Below are positions 35,745 through 48,339 of a DNA stretch of 64,000 nucleotides, in pieces. The notes below the pieces were generated by a model. The model was not told the origin of the DNA. It worked only from the letters and a program-made list of their open reading frames with translations, and ran no database searches. This DNA comes from Onthophagus taurus (lineage: Eukaryota > Arthropoda > Insecta > Coleoptera > Scarabaeidae). Location: positions 9,307,501 to 9,371,500 of the forward strand of contig NC_091971.1 in assembly GCF_036711975.1 (NCBI RefSeq). Direction: 5' to 3'. Made by a program: the position numbers and the translations under genes. The first letter of the stretch is position 1, and every line of letters begins with the position of its first letter.

Positions 35745-38700
35745 GTTTTAAAAAAATTAAATTAAGTATAATTTTTGTGTATTAGAACAAAAAAAATTAT
35801 AACGGATTTAAAAAAAAATAACGAATTGTGTTCACTAATCAATATTAGAAACTTTACAATAATTATTGTTATTATAAAAATATATTTCTACAGAGGCTTT
35901 TTTGAGATTTATGTTATTAATTATTATTAATTTAAATGTATTAGGAATAGTTTTATTTAAAGGCTGAAGAATTAATAAATTCTAAGTATACGTATTTAAA
36001 TATTTTTTTTTATTTTATTTGTTAACTAAGAAGACATTGAATAATGTGATAAAACCAATTAATAAGTAAGTAATAAGAATGATTGTTTATATAATAAACA
36101 ATTTTTATTTTATACATAATAACTTAAATATTTAATTTAATTATCACTAATATTGCTGTTTTATCAATTTCCGTTTTAAACATCTTATTTTATTAACTTG
36201 TAATTACCTAAAATAATTTAGTGATGAAATAATTTAAATTTTAAGTACATGGAATGATTTTTTTTGATATAATTGCATTTCAAACTTTTCTCTCACAATT
36301 TCCACAACCAATATTTTAATTAAAAATTAATTTTAATTTATTCATTTAAAGGAAGATAGTTATGGAAGGCAAAATGTATAAGTAAGAAAATAGAGGGTGA
36401 AACATAGATTTAAATCTGTTATCATCCACCCCTAGTAGCATTTTTGATTTGTTGTTCTACAAGATGAGTCACAAATCCTTCAATAATTGTGTTAATAATA
36501 TTTCAAATTATAACTCAACCCTGCTTAATAGATTTTGACGATTTCATGTTTAAATTGTTTCTTGTACGAAACTATTTGATTTTTTTGGGACATTCTTTAG
36601 ATGTTCAAATTATGGTACTGCAATCAATGGAGGATTGGATTGAATACGGAGAATACTAGGCTTTAGCAAGAAAAGCTCTCTAGACATCCCAAAGAAGATA
36701 GAGATGAAGAAAGAAATCACATACCTAGTGATCTTAACGCCGAAAAGCAAGCAGCTAAGAGGCTAGGCATTGCGAGAAGAACGACAAATAAGCTCTGCTT
36801 CGTGATAAGAGCACAGTCACTCCAACAACAACAGAGGTTAAAATAACAGAAGCTATAATATCGTCGCAGTTCACATATGGAGTGGAAATTTTGAAGAATC
36901 ACAAAAATGTGAAGAAATTGGAAATAGAATTCTGCGTTCAGCAATGAATACTTGATATTACATCCGGAACGCAGAGATGTTGGAAGCTATAGAGAAAAGG
37001 GCATTGTGCTATATGCTAGAAGAAAGAAAATCCAAGTTGTTGAAGAGGTTGAAAGAAAACTCCAAAAAAGGTCCACACAGTAAGAGTAAGATGAAAATAG
37101 AAGAAGTGTGGTCCTCAAGAGAGGCCGGAAATGGAGGCGTATAAAAACGCATGATAAAAGTCTAATGCTTCAATGCTAACATTGAAAATTTCAGGTCAAA
37201 TTAAAAATTTTGATGAACGCAATTCTAGTCGGGAAGTGTCACAAGTCACACTAGCTTGTGTCTTCAAGTTGAAGCGGGTCCACCTCGTCTGTGGGTCCAC
37301 GTAAACAATTAATTAAGCAGTTGTTAACGGTGGGATAACAGAACAGACATCAAACATAAACAAAGGACCACGTGGCACATGCTGGTTTACTTGCCGCTGA
37401 TGGCAGTGGGTGTGAGTGAGTCACGTGACCTGCTAGCCTCCGCTACCTGGCTACCAAAATAGAACATGTCCAATTTCACTAGCCGCTGACAAATAGACGG
37501 GTGGCGGCGACAGTGTCGAATTTTATGCTCACACCAAGCTGATTGATGGCTGACAGCAACTCGTCTGCAAGCGATTTCGGTGAAGTGAGAATAAATTAGA
37601 GTGTTATGCACTTGATTTTCTTTTCCAGGCATAAAATGAGCAATATCATCTAATATAGATGAAAATACTTGAACTAGGGATCATTTAGGAGAAAGATAAA
37701 ATTTAAGTACTGGCCGCCGCTGACTTGGTTTTCTGGTGACTAAAACATAAGCACCACCATGTTTGGATATTCACTCCTCGAGGGCGTTTGAAGTTACTTA
37801 ACGCAAAAACAACATTGTGGAACATTCTGGAGTTTCTCTTGGAAGTTGTTGAATAGGTAGTAAATCATGTATAATAATCAGGGCCTGGACAGTTCAGGAA
37901 AGTGACTCACAAACGCCTTCCACTGCAGCCTTAATGTTGAGTGATGAAAAACGAAGCGTATGGAGGTACCCATAAATAATACTCTACGAAATTATTTACT
38001 CACTGAAGATCTATCAATCTACTTGCGTTCTCGAAAAATCAACTTGGGATGTTGCTATCATTTCAGAGCTTTGGACGATCTTCTTAGACTATTTTTGTAG
38101 CCGTTTCATGTGCTAGCAACTTTTTAATTACAAGTTTGTAAGACAAATACAAACATCTACAGAGTTACATACCTTCCCATAATGGATCCATCATGTATGT
38201 AAATACCATGCTATATAACGTTAATATATCGCTTCAATTTATTGAGTAGGGTTGAAGATTTTAATTTATTCTTAGCGAGTTGCAAAATCTTGGAGTTAAC
38301 GGTTGTGACGATTTAAATAAATTGTATATTTCACCCCAGCATGAACATATTGTTTTATCATTACCTAATTTATCCTAAAATCAGGTTTCGCCCCTAACAA
38401 TAAATCAATTGTAGTCTCAAACCACTAAAATAATTCAGTACAATTAAAAATTTCCTATTTCTTCATGACTCATCATGTACAACAACAACAAAAATTAATC
38501 TAATCTAAAAATAAATAAATACAGTTATATAAAAATCGTTTAAAATAAGCAAAAACAATTATTTTAAAAGATTTTTTAGCCTAATTAATTATTTAACATA
38601 GAACCAACCCAACTCATTTTTTTCCTCATTTATATTTACATGTATTACAATAATGTAAGTATAATTTACGTACTTAGGCCCTACGTAATTATATCTACCA

Positions 38701-38790
38701 AGAAAAAAAAATGTAGCCCCAATTTTCCACAAAATCATAAAAAATAATTGAAGTATCACAGAAAATAAAGCAAAAAAGAAACATTAAAAA
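35745..38790. other. Convergent intergenic region between PIX and TBC1D25
   Basis: 35.75-36.3 kb is very AT-rich and presumably holds the PIX 3' UTR and polyadenylation sites. 36.6-37.15 kb is purine-rich, with broken frames resembling an old transposon, but no diagnostic motif was found. 37.2-37.6 kb is GC-richer. The part adjoining 38,790 should contain the TBC1D25 3' UTR. No gene is supported. Confidence 0.45.
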
Positions 38791-41700
38791 TTAGCAATCT
38801 TCATTTCGAATAGTAACTTTTTGTTGAGCCATCATATATTTAGCATACATTTGTCTAGCTTGATTTAAAACTTTTACAACGTTATGTTTACGAACCATTT
38901 TATCAAAATGCATAGCCATTTCATTGTAATCCATGGCTTTTCCAATTATATGATCACGATGTTGCAATAAAACGGTAATACATAAAAACATTAAAAACGG
39001 ATTACCACCACCAAATTCAGTGGGTGGTGGTAAAAACGTACTTCGTGGTACTTCAGTAACTTCTTCACAAGAACTTGTTAGATTTGGAAGATCAGTTTTT
39101 AAGAAATCACTTAAATCTTCATTTAAATTGGTGTTTTCTGATGATTTCATTTCAGTTTCAATTTTTTTATTCTTCTCATTATGAATTTTTTTATTAATAT
39201 TAATTGAATGATTTAATATTTTAATTGGTGTTATCGTTTTATTCGATGAAACTTCATCAACCATTTGTCCCAACTCCGAATCAAATTCTAATTCAGATTG
39301 TTCATCTGGAGTATGAATAGAAGGATTAATTTGTTTCACCGTATTCGGACTTGATTCATGAAGTGGATTTTGCCATATAAAAATATCATCCCGACTTTTT
39401 TTAGTATTATCTTTTAAAATATTTGGATTTGAATCAATTTGGTCGGAACTTTTTTTAATGTTAATTTCAATCGATTTCGTTTCGTTACAATCGCTCGACG
39501 GGGATTCAGATTCTAACAAACGCTCGTTATAACCGTTTCCGAATACCTGACGATCTAAATTTTCTAATTCAATCCGTAATTCTCTCGTAACTGAAGTTGT
39601 CATTGGAAAATATTCTTGTGAATCATCGGGGCTGCATTCATCGAATGTGTCGTCGTTTGATGTTGATGAGGGTTTTTCGAAATTTGTTGAGGTTTTTTCG
39701 TAACTTGAAGATTCGGATTCTTCAAAACTTGATTTTGTTAACATAATTTTTGGTTTATCTAATTCGGAATATGTGTTTATTTTTGTTAATTTATCTGATA
39801 TTTTGTTTTTATTAACTGCTGCGAAATTTAAAAATTCGTTAAAGTTTTTAACCATTTTTCCTTTTGGTTTATTATCACCTTTATCATCTTTAACAGTATC
39901 TAAACCATCTAATGAAGAAAAAATATTTATTTTGTTATTAGTGATTTTTTCTTTTAATTCTTTAAAATGTCCATTTCTTTTTGTTGTTTTTATTAAATTA
40001 GTCATGCTTGATGATAAACTATTACTTCTCGTTTTTTCCAACATTATTTGCGAGTTTAATTTGTTATTATTTAAAATTATTGAATCTGATTTTTGCTCCA
40101 AAGGAGAAACAGACCGAGGTCTTAATTCCAATTTTCCTGATAAACTATTATTATCGCAACTATCAATGTTTTTAAGTGATTTTGGTGGTGAACGTTTTAA
40201 TAAACTAGCATCATCTAAGCTTTGATGCTTTGGTTTAGTGTCATAAATATTTTTAATCCTCCCAATAGTTTCATCCAAACTATGATTTTGCCGTTTTACG
40301 GCAGTGCTTTTTTTACTTGAATAACTAGCTAAAGAGATTGACGAACTTTGTCGCCTTAAAGCGCAAACTTTTGTGTACGCATTTTCTCTTGGTGTTTTTA
40401 CCATTGGACTAATAGGCGGAGTGACCGAGGGTAAATGAAATTTAGAATCGAACAATTTTAATTCTTTTTCTGGGGGATCTGGCGGAAGAGAACTCCACAA
40501 CACCTCCAACATCCTCAACGAATCATCAAAAGCAAATTCGCGCTTCATTTCAAGTAATAACCAACGATAGCAAAATAGTAAATCATCAGCTTGATGAATT
40601 TTTAAATAATTATAGAACTCAGAGTCGTAGTATAAAAGCCCCTCAGCTAAATGAGTGAATTTTTGTGTCATTGCAATACCATCTATCATAAAATTGGTGC
40701 TTAATCTTGACATAAGTGCACAAAAGCAAATGTAAGCATGAGCTTCATCACCCATTGTGACTAATAATGGAGAAGCTAAATCACTCATTCCTTGGCAGTA
40801 ACTTACTTTTGGATGATTTAATGCGTATCTATAAAATTAAAATATATTAAATAACAAGTTTTCAACATTTGACTTTTTATGTCAAAGTTGGACATAACCT
40901 CAATTATTATTTTTATTATTTTATCTAAAAATATATTTTTTTTAAGAATAAAGCTAAATGTAGATAAAACAATCCGGATTATTATATTTATTGCATTTTT
41001 TACAATCTAATTAAAAAAAAAATTAAGAATTTTAAAAAAATTGCGCCATCTTTCGGAATTAATCAATACTAATTTGAATTTGACATTAATGTAAATAAAA
41101 ATTGAGGTTATGTATTAGTAAAAGTAATTATCAACGTTATTTTTTAAATAAAAACTACTTACGTAGTTAGAATATTAAATAAAGACGCTATATTTTGATT
41201 ATCATCACTTCCTGCATAAAATGGATGATGTCTATCAGTTCTCAAAACATCTTTTTTAACCATTCCCGTTGTATAAGCTAATTCTCCAACAACTGGGCCT
41301 GCAGCAATAGCAGCTTTCCAAGTTTCTTTTAATTGTACATATTCCAAGGCTTTTTTGCGAATGTAATCCATTCGTTCTTTTCCAGTCATTCCATCAGGAT
41401 ACACATTTAATATATGTTTCCAAACCACTTTTCTATAAAATTAAATAAAAACAAAATATAGTTTTAGTATTAAGGAGTAAATAATTTACCTTAAACTTGG
41501 ATCAATTCCTCCAAAATAAATAAACGATCTTAATTCTTTGATATGAACAATTTGTCCCAAAGGGTCCAAAAACTTACGAAATTCAGCGTCGGAAAGTGGT
41601 GGTCTTGTTGGTTGAATGGAAATGTTGCCATCTTCCCCAAAATTAAAAGCTCTTTGTACCATATTTAAGGTTTTTCCCACCTAAACAATAAACATTTAAT

Positions 41701-42291
41701 TATTAAACTCTCATTTATTTATACCTATTAATACTTGATTGAATATTCCATGTAATCTTGGTGCAGTTTTATTTTCTTGTAATCTTATTTGAGTAATAAT
41801 TGGTGTTTTAACTTCCCATTCATCAGGACATTCCTCGAAAGATTTTAAGTCGACTCGTAAGCACAAGCAAGGTTCGGTGGCAGTCACCATAGAAGAATTG
41901 TGAGCTCTAAAACAATAATTTTTTCTTTATACATAAAAAATTTACATTAATTAAAACTTACTTTATAAATGCTGATTCCAATTCCCAATCGGTAAGTAAT
42001 GGCATGTAAGTCTCACAGCCGTTAACATCTTGAGCCTTATAACTAATTGCAAATTCCCCTTTTAAATCAAACGCTTTAGCTAAAATACTTTGTAAAACTT
42101 CGAAAGATGTTATTTGAGGATCTACACTAAATTTTCTAAATTCAGGTTGCAGGGATCCTTCACATTTCTATGTAATAACAAAAATTAAAAGGGAAGTGAG
42201 GTTAGGATAAATAAAAACATCTAAAATATTATATTCTTACCTTTACTTTAACTCGAACAGCTTCTCGACTGTAGCCAAACGTTGCAGACAT
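38791..42291 (-). CDS. TBC1D25: TBC1 domain family member 25 (Rab GAP)
   Basis: Exons on the minus strand: 42,241-42,291, 41,962-42,167, 41,735-41,906, 41,490-41,680, 41,163-41,432, 38,791-40,828, giving 975 aa. TBC1D25 (OATL1) is a GTPase-activating protein, known in mammals to act on Rab33B and bind autophagosome ATG8 proteins. Visible features are an N-terminal region MSATFGYSREAVRVKVK...; RPPLSDAEFRKFLDPLGQ; the TBC domain with NVYPDGMTGKERMDYIRKK, the arginine finger in LRTDR (R274) and the glutamine finger in YCQGM (Q309); DDLLFCYRWLLLEMKREFAF; and a conserved C-terminal block GNPFLMFLCITVLLQHRDHI (about 905-924). Between them about 480 residues of Ser/Asn/Lys-rich, likely disordered linker lie in one exon, making it longer than the vertebrate protein. 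The exon 3 donor is placed at CAA/GTATTA. Confidence 0.94.
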
Positions 42292-42852
42292 TTCTAATAA
42301 AATATTAATAAAAACAAAATTATTAAAGTTTTTATCCAACCAGGAAATCAATTGCGGATGTGGTTTGCGAATACATAACTACTTTTAAACGGCTTGTGTC
42401 GTTGCACTTTCATTCAACATCATCGGATTAATTTTAAACTTTTATAAATAAAACATTCTTTAGCAATTTGACACTTCACAATGTTGATTAAATGTCAAAT
42501 GGCAGGGATGGAAACTAACGAAACGTCAAATTTTCTAGTGGAAAATTAAAATGTCACCAAAAAGTTTTATCATTCAAGTATCGCTTTCCTTAAAAACATT
42601 TTCACGAATTCATGCGGTTTTATGATTTCGTTATGAGATTAAAAGCGGTTTTACTAAGCTCGGATGCGGTTTACGTATTTACGCAGGAAACTGGTGATTT
42701 CTATTGTTAATGATGAAACTCTGAATTTCACCAGAATTGGAGCATATAAAATTATTATTACTTTTACGAAATTTATATGTTTAAATTAACTTTATTTCTT
42801 ATTTCATTAAATTTTATTTGGTCATTAAAATAGACGTTTAATTTTATTGATT
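42292..42852. promoter_or_regulatory. Upstream region of TBC1D25
   Basis: About 560 bp of sequence upstream of the TBC1D25 start codon, read leftwards. It should contain the promoter and 5' UTR. No TATA box is obvious. No gene lies in it. Confidence 0.35.
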
Positions 42853-43500
42853 TTAAATTCCTAATACATACGTATCTTTATATGGGCTGAGAAGCAAAAG
42901 ATCTGGTGCTAAATGATAAGCATGATAACACCTTAATGAAAGGATGCGAAGTGCCCTTAACGAAACTAAGATGAACAACAATGGAAGATGGGAAGGAGAA
43001 ATACGAAGCTGACTACAAAGGGGTAAAAACATAACAAAAGCCATAAACATCCTTCTTTGGTCAAAAAAGATCTCAAAGCAAAGAAAACAACAACTATATT
43101 CCACTATCTTCATCCTCGTGGTGCTGTCCGGATGCGAAACCTGGTAATTACATAAACAAATACAGAATCAGCAGCTGGCAGTTGATATTGATTTCTGGAG
43201 AAGAGCAGCTGGCAAGACTAAACTAGATCGAGTGTGAAATATCGACATACGAGAGATGATGGGGCGCAAACAACGATAGTCGACGAAGTCCAAAGAAGAC
43301 AACTCCAATATCCTCGTTCAAAGAGAAGAATTCCGAAGAAATCGATGTAATGGAGTCTAACAGAAAGAAGAAGTATTGGACGCCCAAAAACGGGATGAGC
43401 ATCGGGGATAAAGAAGGCGATGTTCGAAAGATATCTGGCATCAGGGTACTGGGAGGACCGTAAAAGCTGTAAATTTGCAATTGGACGGCGGAAAAAGCTA
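42853..43500 (+). mobile_element. Non-LTR retrotransposon 3' end, decayed
   Basis: Broken plus-strand frames match the C-terminal end of a LINE reverse-transcriptase ORF: a WSKKISKQRKQQLYSTI-like stretch, then LSGCETW, then AVDIDFWRRAAGKTKLDRV and NIDIREMMGRKQ. Internal stops and frameshifts show it is dead. It is 5'-truncated, as is usual for LINE insertions. The clade was not assigned. Confidence 0.75.
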
Positions 43501-43521
43501 TAAACTGAAATTATATATATT

Positions 43522-43667
43522 TTGTTGTGGTCGATCCGAGGCAGACTGCCGACAGGAGACTACGACAACGCTCTGAAGATGCCTGGTGATATCTTGGCGA
43601 AATGTCTGCCCCTTTCCAAAGGGAACCAACAGGAAGAACGGATGAAATCTCGGATCGACCACAACAA
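43522..43667. repeat. 19-bp perfect inverted repeat at the LINE tail
   Basis: TTGTTGTGGTCGATCCGAG at 43,522-43,540 is the exact reverse complement of 43,649-43,667. The 108-base interior reads GAAGATGCCTGGTGATATC and CTTGGCGAAATGTCTGCC, in the style of LINE 3' UTRs. ATATAT-rich sequence flanks both sides. It may be the 3' UTR fold of the preceding LINE or a small separate inverted-repeat element. Confidence 0.7.
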
Positions 43668-43689
43668 TACATATATATGTATACATATA

Positions 43690-44430
43690 AATTCATAATT
43701 AATAAAATCATCGTATTTGTTTAATTGTTCTGTGTAAATAGTATAATAAAGTAAATATTTGGTTTTAATTTTTCATCCACCTGCAAAATTAATTATTGGA
43801 AATATTATAAAAAAATCATCTATGGACATAATCTGTACACATTTTTAATTGAATGTATTTTACGAATACACAATATCTGAGTTTAATTTTGTTTTAATTC
43901 CATTCACGTATTCAATTTTAAATCAATTAAAATTTATTTCAATGTTGATTTTTTTTATATTCTGTATGTGGATGATGTATCTATATTAATTAAAATTGAA
44001 TCGAAATATTGTGGTATTTATTTGCATGGAATATGTAGGTAATTAATAAAATATATTCTTTCTACTTTAGTAGAAATTTCAGTTCACGATCTATTAATTT
44101 CTTTTAAATCTGATATTCTATCATTACCATTTAACGCATTATTTAATTGGCTAAAGTTACAATGATGTTGCGTTATGAATAATAAATAATAATGGTTATT
44201 AAATAATAAATAGTTTCTACAGTGATTATTAACTTTGTTGATTAGAGCTAATTCAAGTGCTATTATTCGTATGAAGCGAAAGGGAATTAGGTGGTTATTA
44301 TGAAAGTGCAATCAATAGTTTCGAAGAAATAATGATCGAACTATTTAAGATAAAATTATTCACCATAAAGATAATAAATTAAAAACCAAAATGAAATCAG
44401 AAGGAGTTATTATACTATATTATATAACAT
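43690..44430. other. Non-coding stretch
   Basis: AT-rich sequence with no supported gene. Confidence 0.4.
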
Positions 44431-44433
44431 TAT

Positions 44434-44529
44434 GATGTTATAACTGCAATAGGCTTTTTTGATTTGTCTGGAGCGTTTGATACAATTGATTATAAACATC
44501 TTACAAGAAAATTCAATTACGAAAAAGTA
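44434..44529 (+). mobile_element. Reverse transcriptase fragment (non-LTR type)
   Basis: The frame reads VITAIGFFDLSGAFDTIDYK followed by HLTRKFNYEKV. FFDLSGAFDTID is the conserved catalytic-region motif of CR1/Jockey-like LINE reverse transcriptases (first catalytic Asp). Only about 32 codons remain, so it is a small dead fragment. Confidence 0.75.
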
Positions 44530-44811
44530 TGTCATACTTTAACTCTTAACCAAAACGTTTTGACAATAGGTCCATTTTGACATAGGTCCATTTTACATAG
44601 GTTTTCACATAGGCATTTTGAAATCGCAACAATTGCATCTAAACAGTTAAATTGGCATGGGCATGTGATGCTTGAAAACCGATCCCCAAAAAGAGCTCTT
44701 GAATATGGATATCAACATAGAAGAAGGAGAGCTGGATCAAGTATATGCTGGATTCAAGAATTATGACTGATCGAACCTTACCGGAAAAGAAGTGGAAGAA
44801 TAGAGAAGAAG

Positions 44812-44870
44812 AAAAATATACAACAATCTAACGCTGAATAACAACTAAGACTCGAACTAACACAAGAATT
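44812..44870. repeat. Fold-back repeat family, copy E (fragment)
   Basis: AAAAATATACAACAATCTAA, CGCTGAATAACAACTAA and GAACTAACACAAG match the tail of copy A around 6,722-6,780. There is no hairpin here. Confidence 0.65.
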
Positions 44871-44874
44871 ATTT

Positions 44875-47390
44875 TGATCACCCCTGGATTATATATATCA
44901 ACATTTAGGATAAAACTGAGAGTAATACAACTGCGAGTATTCAGGAAGCGAAGTTGAGCTTTTCAGTAGTACATGTAATATATAAAAATGTTTTGAAACA
45001 TGATTTCAATTCAATGAGGATAAAAGGTGGTAGATGTATCACATCGAAAATTGATTGAATGCTTGATCTATCTAGCAACAACATCAAGGCTAGACAATGT
45101 GTTCTATGTCAGTTTTAAGTAAGTTTTTGGACAACTTAAGTGAGGGCATCTTGGAAGGCTACCTAAAGAATTTTACTTTATTTGAAAGAGACACGTGAAA
45201 AAGGAATAAAATTCGTAATAGGTTCAGAAGAACTGACTTTTCCACAGTAGCAAATCGGTTTTCGTAGGGTTACTAACTGCGGATGTTGAATATGTAGTAG
45301 CAGCAACATTTGTTCTTATGTCATAAGAAAGTGTGAAGTTGTGTCAAGGCATTTTGAAAATGCACCAGATTTGCGTTTTTGTAGATGATTTGGGTTTTTA
45401 TAACCAAAGGAGACTCAAAGCGAGGGAGTGTATTTGGAATTGTTGTAATTTTGTGGTTAGTACTATGTAGCAAATTCAATATGTAATTTCAACCCAACTC
45501 AACCTCATTTAAATACACAACAGAAATGTCAAAAAATTAAATTAAGCAACAAAGTTCAAGTACCAACCTGTTATTTACAAAGCTTTACAACTTAAACCAA
45601 ATAATACAAAAACATTTACATCTTACAAAAATGGGAACGTTGCCATACAGCAACAGCGAACCTTTGAAACCGAACATCAACAATAACATCATATTCGGTA
45701 TAAAATCGCCATAAGTATTCATGGTTGAGAAAAGTTTAGAAACAGCTTTTAGTTGCCAAAAAACATAAACGTATCTCCCACAATTGACATTAATGGTAGT
45801 AAAGCCTTTTATATAATGTTAACATCATCCTTTCTAAGAAGGAAGAAGCTTATTAATGTCAAACATAACTGATGTACACAAATTGGTCATGTCGCTTGAA
45901 CAAAGAAGAAAAATTATAGTTTATATGAGATTTAGGATTAACCAGTTTCAGTGCGACTCTTAACCAGTTAGAATTTAAAAGTTAAAAGTAACTTTAATTA
46001 GAAGAATATGAAAGAAGTGAAAATATGATCTGTCAATTAACTGAAATATAATTAATACGTAAATAACTTTCTACTGCCATTAAATATTTTTTGCGCACAA
46101 CCTGAAAGAAAGTAGCGCGCGCAACCCCCTTGATATAACAAAATAAGATAGGTTCTACCCCAATATAAACGTGGGGAAAGCGCTCGGGAGCTTTCAGTGG
46201 CTTTCGCGCCGCGATATCGCGTCGAACCCTCTTCAAAGTTCACGTTTTCAACATCGACGAGCTTTTCGACGAAACACGAAAAGGAGCGGCACCTGCTTTC
46301 CAACACCCGACCACTTCCGGCACCTACTTTGTATGTCTGGTACACACTTTTCTACTCTTTTTATCTTTTATTTTCTTTTATACTCTTTTTTTTTATTTCC
46401 GGTATCCGTTTCTTCAGTTTTATCTTTATTATTTTTTCATTTTTGTCGGCGTGTATAAAGAAACAGAGCATGTAGTTTTATTTTTTATTTTATTATTTTT
46501 CGAAATAGGTGATAAATTAAAAAAAAATCGTATTAGAACTAATTGGGAAATAAACTAGATTTTAAATGGTATTCTTTTTTGAAAAGTGGAAGCGTTCGTT
46601 TCTCCACTTCTTCAATTCGATCGATCGATTCTTTAATTACACGGATAGAGACCCGGAAGACCTCCGAGTCAGAAGAGGAGGTCTATTAATTCAGGGGAAC
46701 GTTAAAATTGGGTCGCCAATAATAAAAGTAGACGTTGTTCGGTTTTCGAATTACTCGAATAAAGATAGGAACTGAAAGGAATGGAAGAGGGGTGGAAAGG
46801 AAAAAAAATTAAAAATATTCAATGGCGTGCAATTTAATAAATCTGGACCAAACCACCGATAATTCACGTTATTGATTTTCAAACGAAATAATTTTGACGT
46901 CGACGATTTCAATCAATTCACCCCATTCAAATCGCGCTAGTTAATTGTTTGCTGTAGCCTCTCTACACTGTTTTGCTATTTATCTAGTTCTAGCGTTTAA
47001 TGTGAATCTAATACTAAATATATAACATACAGGGTGTAAACTGCAATTGAAATTTATTATAAATTGATGCAATGGTTAATTGGATTATTTTTTTACCAAA
47101 AAAAATATCGTAAAGAAAACTTGATTATAATCAAATTCTTTTTTGTTGACTTTTTCACCTTTTTAATTAACGTATTGAATGACGTCGACGTTTTAAACGC
47201 AATCAAGTGGAGTTTTGTACTCGCCAAGCTTTCGCCGGCAAAAAATCACTAAACGGGTTGCTTTGAAAAAATCATTCGTTAATTCTCAATTGATTGACGT
47301 TTTGGAAAACACGTCAAAAGCGTAATTTCATATTTACAATTTTTAATATACAACTTTTAATTTGCAATTTCAAATTTATTATTACTCGGG
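44875..47390. other. Non-coding stretch with a CpG-rich island
   Basis: No gene is supported. 46,080-46,340 is strikingly GC/CpG-rich for this window (GCGCGCGC, CGCGCCGCGATATCGCGTCG) and carries overlapping open frames in both plus frames. It may be a promoter or 5' UTR exon of an unseen gene. A TACAGGGTG word lies at 47,029. Confidence 0.45.
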
Positions 47391-47394
47391 TATT

Positions 47395-47510
47395 CCCCGA
47401 GTTGTCAATACGATACATAAATCTAAATCTAGGACAGTAGTTCTAGTTTTAATTTTCATTCAGTGCTAGTTTTTGTATATTTTTATTGAATTAAAAGTAG
47501 AATTAACTAA
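47395..47510. repeat. Fold-back repeat family, copy F (left end)
   Basis: CTCGGGTATTCCCCGAG forms a terminal hairpin like that of copy D, with compensating changes (copy D: CTCAGGGTATTCCCCTGAG). It is followed by the shared segment GGACAGTAGTTCTAGTTTTA and CAGTGCTAGTTTTTGTATAT. The paired changes suggest the hairpin structure is maintained. Confidence 0.75.
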
Positions 47511-47514
47511 TAAA

Positions 47515-48300
47515 GAACATAACGTTATGGATAGACGTCCGAATTTGGATGTAAATTATTCATTCAAACAGTTTAAAGTGCAAATTAAAAATTCATAACC
47601 CGTATTAATGCGTTATATCGAAATTTTGAGTATTAATAAATGTTTTACTTACTTTTCGATTTATAAAAATTGCTTTTAAATTTTCCCATTTTAACTTTTT
47701 TAGATCACCCAAACACAAAAAATATTTTCTTCGGTAAATTTTCGTAGTCACCCCACGTATTTTCAGTTTACAGAGCTGTCATGTCGCATGAATATCCTTA
47801 TCCGTACGTGGGACGTCTGGGCACATCGTCGACGATTATCCTGAAAATGTTCATGCATGGTCGAACTGAACTCATGCTGTATATCAATACGACCCTGATA
47901 TGTAAATATTTAACGTATTTATGAGTCCTCTTTTTGTACTATTCGGCTTTGACATACATTTCACATCACTTGGTTTTAAAGCGATAAGAAAGGAATTTTT
48001 AAAATTATTGCAATTATTATCTGGAACACGTGGTTTTTTATTTCGCTCGAGTTTTTAATTAGGAATTGTTTAAAGTTGAAGTTGACTAAGTAAATGTGAC
48101 TTATTAGTCCTTGAAGAAAAAAAAAGTCACTTGGTAACAATTTTTTATCTTAAAATATTCCATGAAATGAATATTCCATTTATTTTTGAATTACCTCAAT
48201 GCTTTACATTTTCAAATAAATATTCTAAATTGAAATAGTTTGTGTACAGGTTCTAGTTAAATATGGTTTTATTCATTTTAAGGTAGATGTAGAGTAAAAC
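47515..48300. other. Non-coding stretch
   Basis: AT-rich sequence without a supported gene. A GC-richer patch lies near 47,750-47,850. Confidence 0.4.
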
Positions 48301-48304
48301 AGAG

Positions 48305-48336
48305 CAGCAGATGTTGGAATATTCTAACATCTGCTG
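48305..48336. repeat. 32-bp near-perfect palindrome
   Basis: CAGCAGATGTTGGAAT and its complement ATTCTAACATCTGCTG abut with no loop. One G/T mismatch breaks an otherwise complete 16-bp arm. No mobile-element flanks are evident. Confidence 0.85.
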
Positions 48337-48339
48337 AGT

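Noticed and set aside
39773-40225. 150-codon plus-strand frame
   Set aside because: Antisense shadow of the TBC1D25 linker exon.
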